Position numbers and translations under genes: made by a program. The notes below the pieces were generated by a model that saw only the letters and a program-made list of their open reading frames with translations, had not been told where the DNA came from and did not search any database. Of a stretch of DNA of 25,104 nt, positions 24,198 to 25,104 are shown piece by piece. This DNA is from an uncultured Bacteroidota bacterium (GTDB taxonomy: Bacteria > Bacteroidota > Bacteroidia > Bacteroidales > F082): the NCBI GenBank assembly GCA_900542475.1, contig UQNO01000028.1, positions 1 through 25,104 of the forward strand. Direction: 5' to 3'. Each line of letters begins with the position of its first letter. Position 1 is the first letter of the stretch.

Positions 24198-25104
24198 ATG
24201 AAAAAACTTGTGCTTTTAGCAATAGGCTTAACGTGCATGCATTGGGCATTCGCACATGGGTGGAACCAGCATCAGGTTTCATCGACAGAGAATGAGATTA
24301 CAGTTGAAATCGGCGAAAACATCGCTGTCAGCCATGACTACAACACAGATGAAAGCATTGTGCCGTTGATGGTCTTCGTTGTGGCGACACCAGATGAAAT
24401 AGTGCTTGGAGAGTCGTTGACATTAGAAGCCAACGCTTCCGGCGGAACTGGCAATTATTCATACTCCTGGGAGCCTCAGGAACTGATGGCGAATCCAAAT
24501 GCTCAAACGACAACAGCGACTCCAACGGAAGCAGGCGTAATAGAATTCTCCGCTACCGTTAACGACGGTGTCAGCACGGCATCGATGAAAATCGAGGTGG
24601 TTGTATATGCACAAGCGCCGGTGACCTGTCCTCAACCAAATCAATTCAGCGGAACAAATTACTACGAAGACGGAGAGTTTGGCGCACATCTGATGTGGGA
24701 TAGGGCCGACTATGAATTCACTCTCGACAGATTCGAGATTTACAGAAGCGACAACGGCATTGACTTTGATTTGGTCAAGCGTATCGTGAACACACCCTCT
24801 ATTAGTCATTACGAATGTGATGACGAGGTGACTAAACCAGGTTTGTATTACTACAGAATTATCGCTTTCTATCAAAATGACTGTGAGTCGGAGCCAGTTG
24901 AAATAACAGTTGATATTATTGATTACACTTCTGTTGGCGAAAACTTGGCGGAAAATGTCGCGGTTTATCCCAATCCGGCTTTTGGAAAGGTGACTGTTAA
25001 AGGCGAGAAGATGCGGCAGGTGTCGGTCTTAAACACGATGGGTCAAGTGGTTGCGGTACAAGATGCTGACAACGATAATGTTATGATAGATATGAGTGCC
25101 TTTG
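24198..25104 (+). CDS. Secreted adhesin-like protein with T9SS tail (3' end cut by window)
   Basis: An open frame from the ATG at 24198 runs to the window edge without a stop (302 complete codons). A signal peptide (MKKLVLLAIGLTCMHWAFA) ends near residue 19. Residues about 60-140 look like a PKD/Ig-type domain (GGTGNYSYSWEP). Residues about 145-240 resemble an Fn3 domain (FEIYRSDNG, GLYYYRIIAF). A type-A T9SS sorting domain starts near residue 250, with VYPNPAFGKV (Tyr257) and the segment NTMGQVV, which is close to the NNMGQVV of the two proteases. There is no protease domain. Probably only a few tens of residues are missing. It is likely a surface or released binding protein; the ligand is unknown. 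Confidence 0.85.
   Translation, partial: MKKLVLLAIGLTCMHWAFAHGWNQHQVSSTENEITVEIGENIAVSHDYNTDESIVPLMVFVVATPDEIVLGESLTLEANASGGTGNYSYSWEPQELMANPNAQTTTATPTEAGVIEFSATVNDGVSTASMKIEVVVYAQAPVTCPQPNQFSGTNYYEDGEFGAHLMWDRADYEFTLDRFEIYRSDNGIDFDLVKRIVNTPSISHYECDDEVTKPGLYYYRIIAFYQNDCESEPVEITVDIIDYTSVGENLAENVAVYPNPAFGKVTVKGEKMRQVSVLNTMGQVVAVQDADNDNVMIDMSAF

Noticed and set aside
1..25104. tRNA, rRNA, riboswitch, integrase or transposase
   Set aside because: I read both strands for cloverleaf-like segments, ribosomal signatures and recombinase motifs and saw none; a covariance-model search would be the decisive test.

Overview
The window looks like chromosomal DNA from a member of the Bacteroidota, most likely the order Bacteroidales. 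The evidence is TAnnTTTG-type promoter -7 boxes ahead of most transcription units, a TonB-dependent receptor with an N-terminal carboxypeptidase-regulatory-like domain, outer-membrane beta-barrel genes, gingipain-like (family C25) proteases, and three secreted proteins with type IX secretion (T9SS) C-terminal sorting tails. I cannot name a genus. No rRNA, tRNA, CRISPR array, transposase or phage gene is visible.

Layout. 1-359 is non-coding and holds a degenerate inverted-repeat element plus short tandem repeats. 360-1092 encodes two small related inner-membrane proteins (PspC plus LiaI/LiaF-like domains). 1175-2083 encodes a CbpA-type DnaJ. 2168-9931 is a tightly coupled four-gene unit: TonB-dependent receptor, oligopeptidase B, a GH13 alpha-amylase-family enzyme and a GH13 glycogen branching enzyme, with junctions of +2 bp, -1 bp and -4 bp. 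10056-10694 is a small outer-membrane beta-barrel protein ending at a bidirectional terminator. On the minus strand, a membrane-anchored von Willebrand A protein (13460-11283) is followed 10 bp later by a SlyD-like peptidyl-prolyl isomerase with a cysteine-only tail (11272-10742). A second copy of the inverted-repeat element fills the divergent gap around 13515-13660. 13717-16870 is a three-gene overlapping unit: GT9 glycosyltransferase, threonylcarbamoyl-AMP synthase and a C-terminal processing protease. From 16993 to the window end there are three consecutive T9SS cargo genes: two C25 cysteine proteases and a third adhesin-like secreted protein cut by the window edge.

The most notable observation is that the two C25 protease genes, whose first two thirds have diverged strongly, share a 1360-bp 3' block that is nearly identical at the nucleotide level (three differences seen). 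It encodes the adhesin-like domains, an Fn3 domain and most of the sorting tail. The boundaries are sharp, which points to recent gene conversion and resembles the shared adhesin regions of the Porphyromonas gingipain genes. Other leads are a 46-bp near-perfect palindrome embedded in frame in the vWA gene, dispersed inverted-repeat elements, palindromes placed on promoter boxes, and two terminators that run directly into the next gene's promoter. I see no clear evidence of a wholly new defence or mobile system here.
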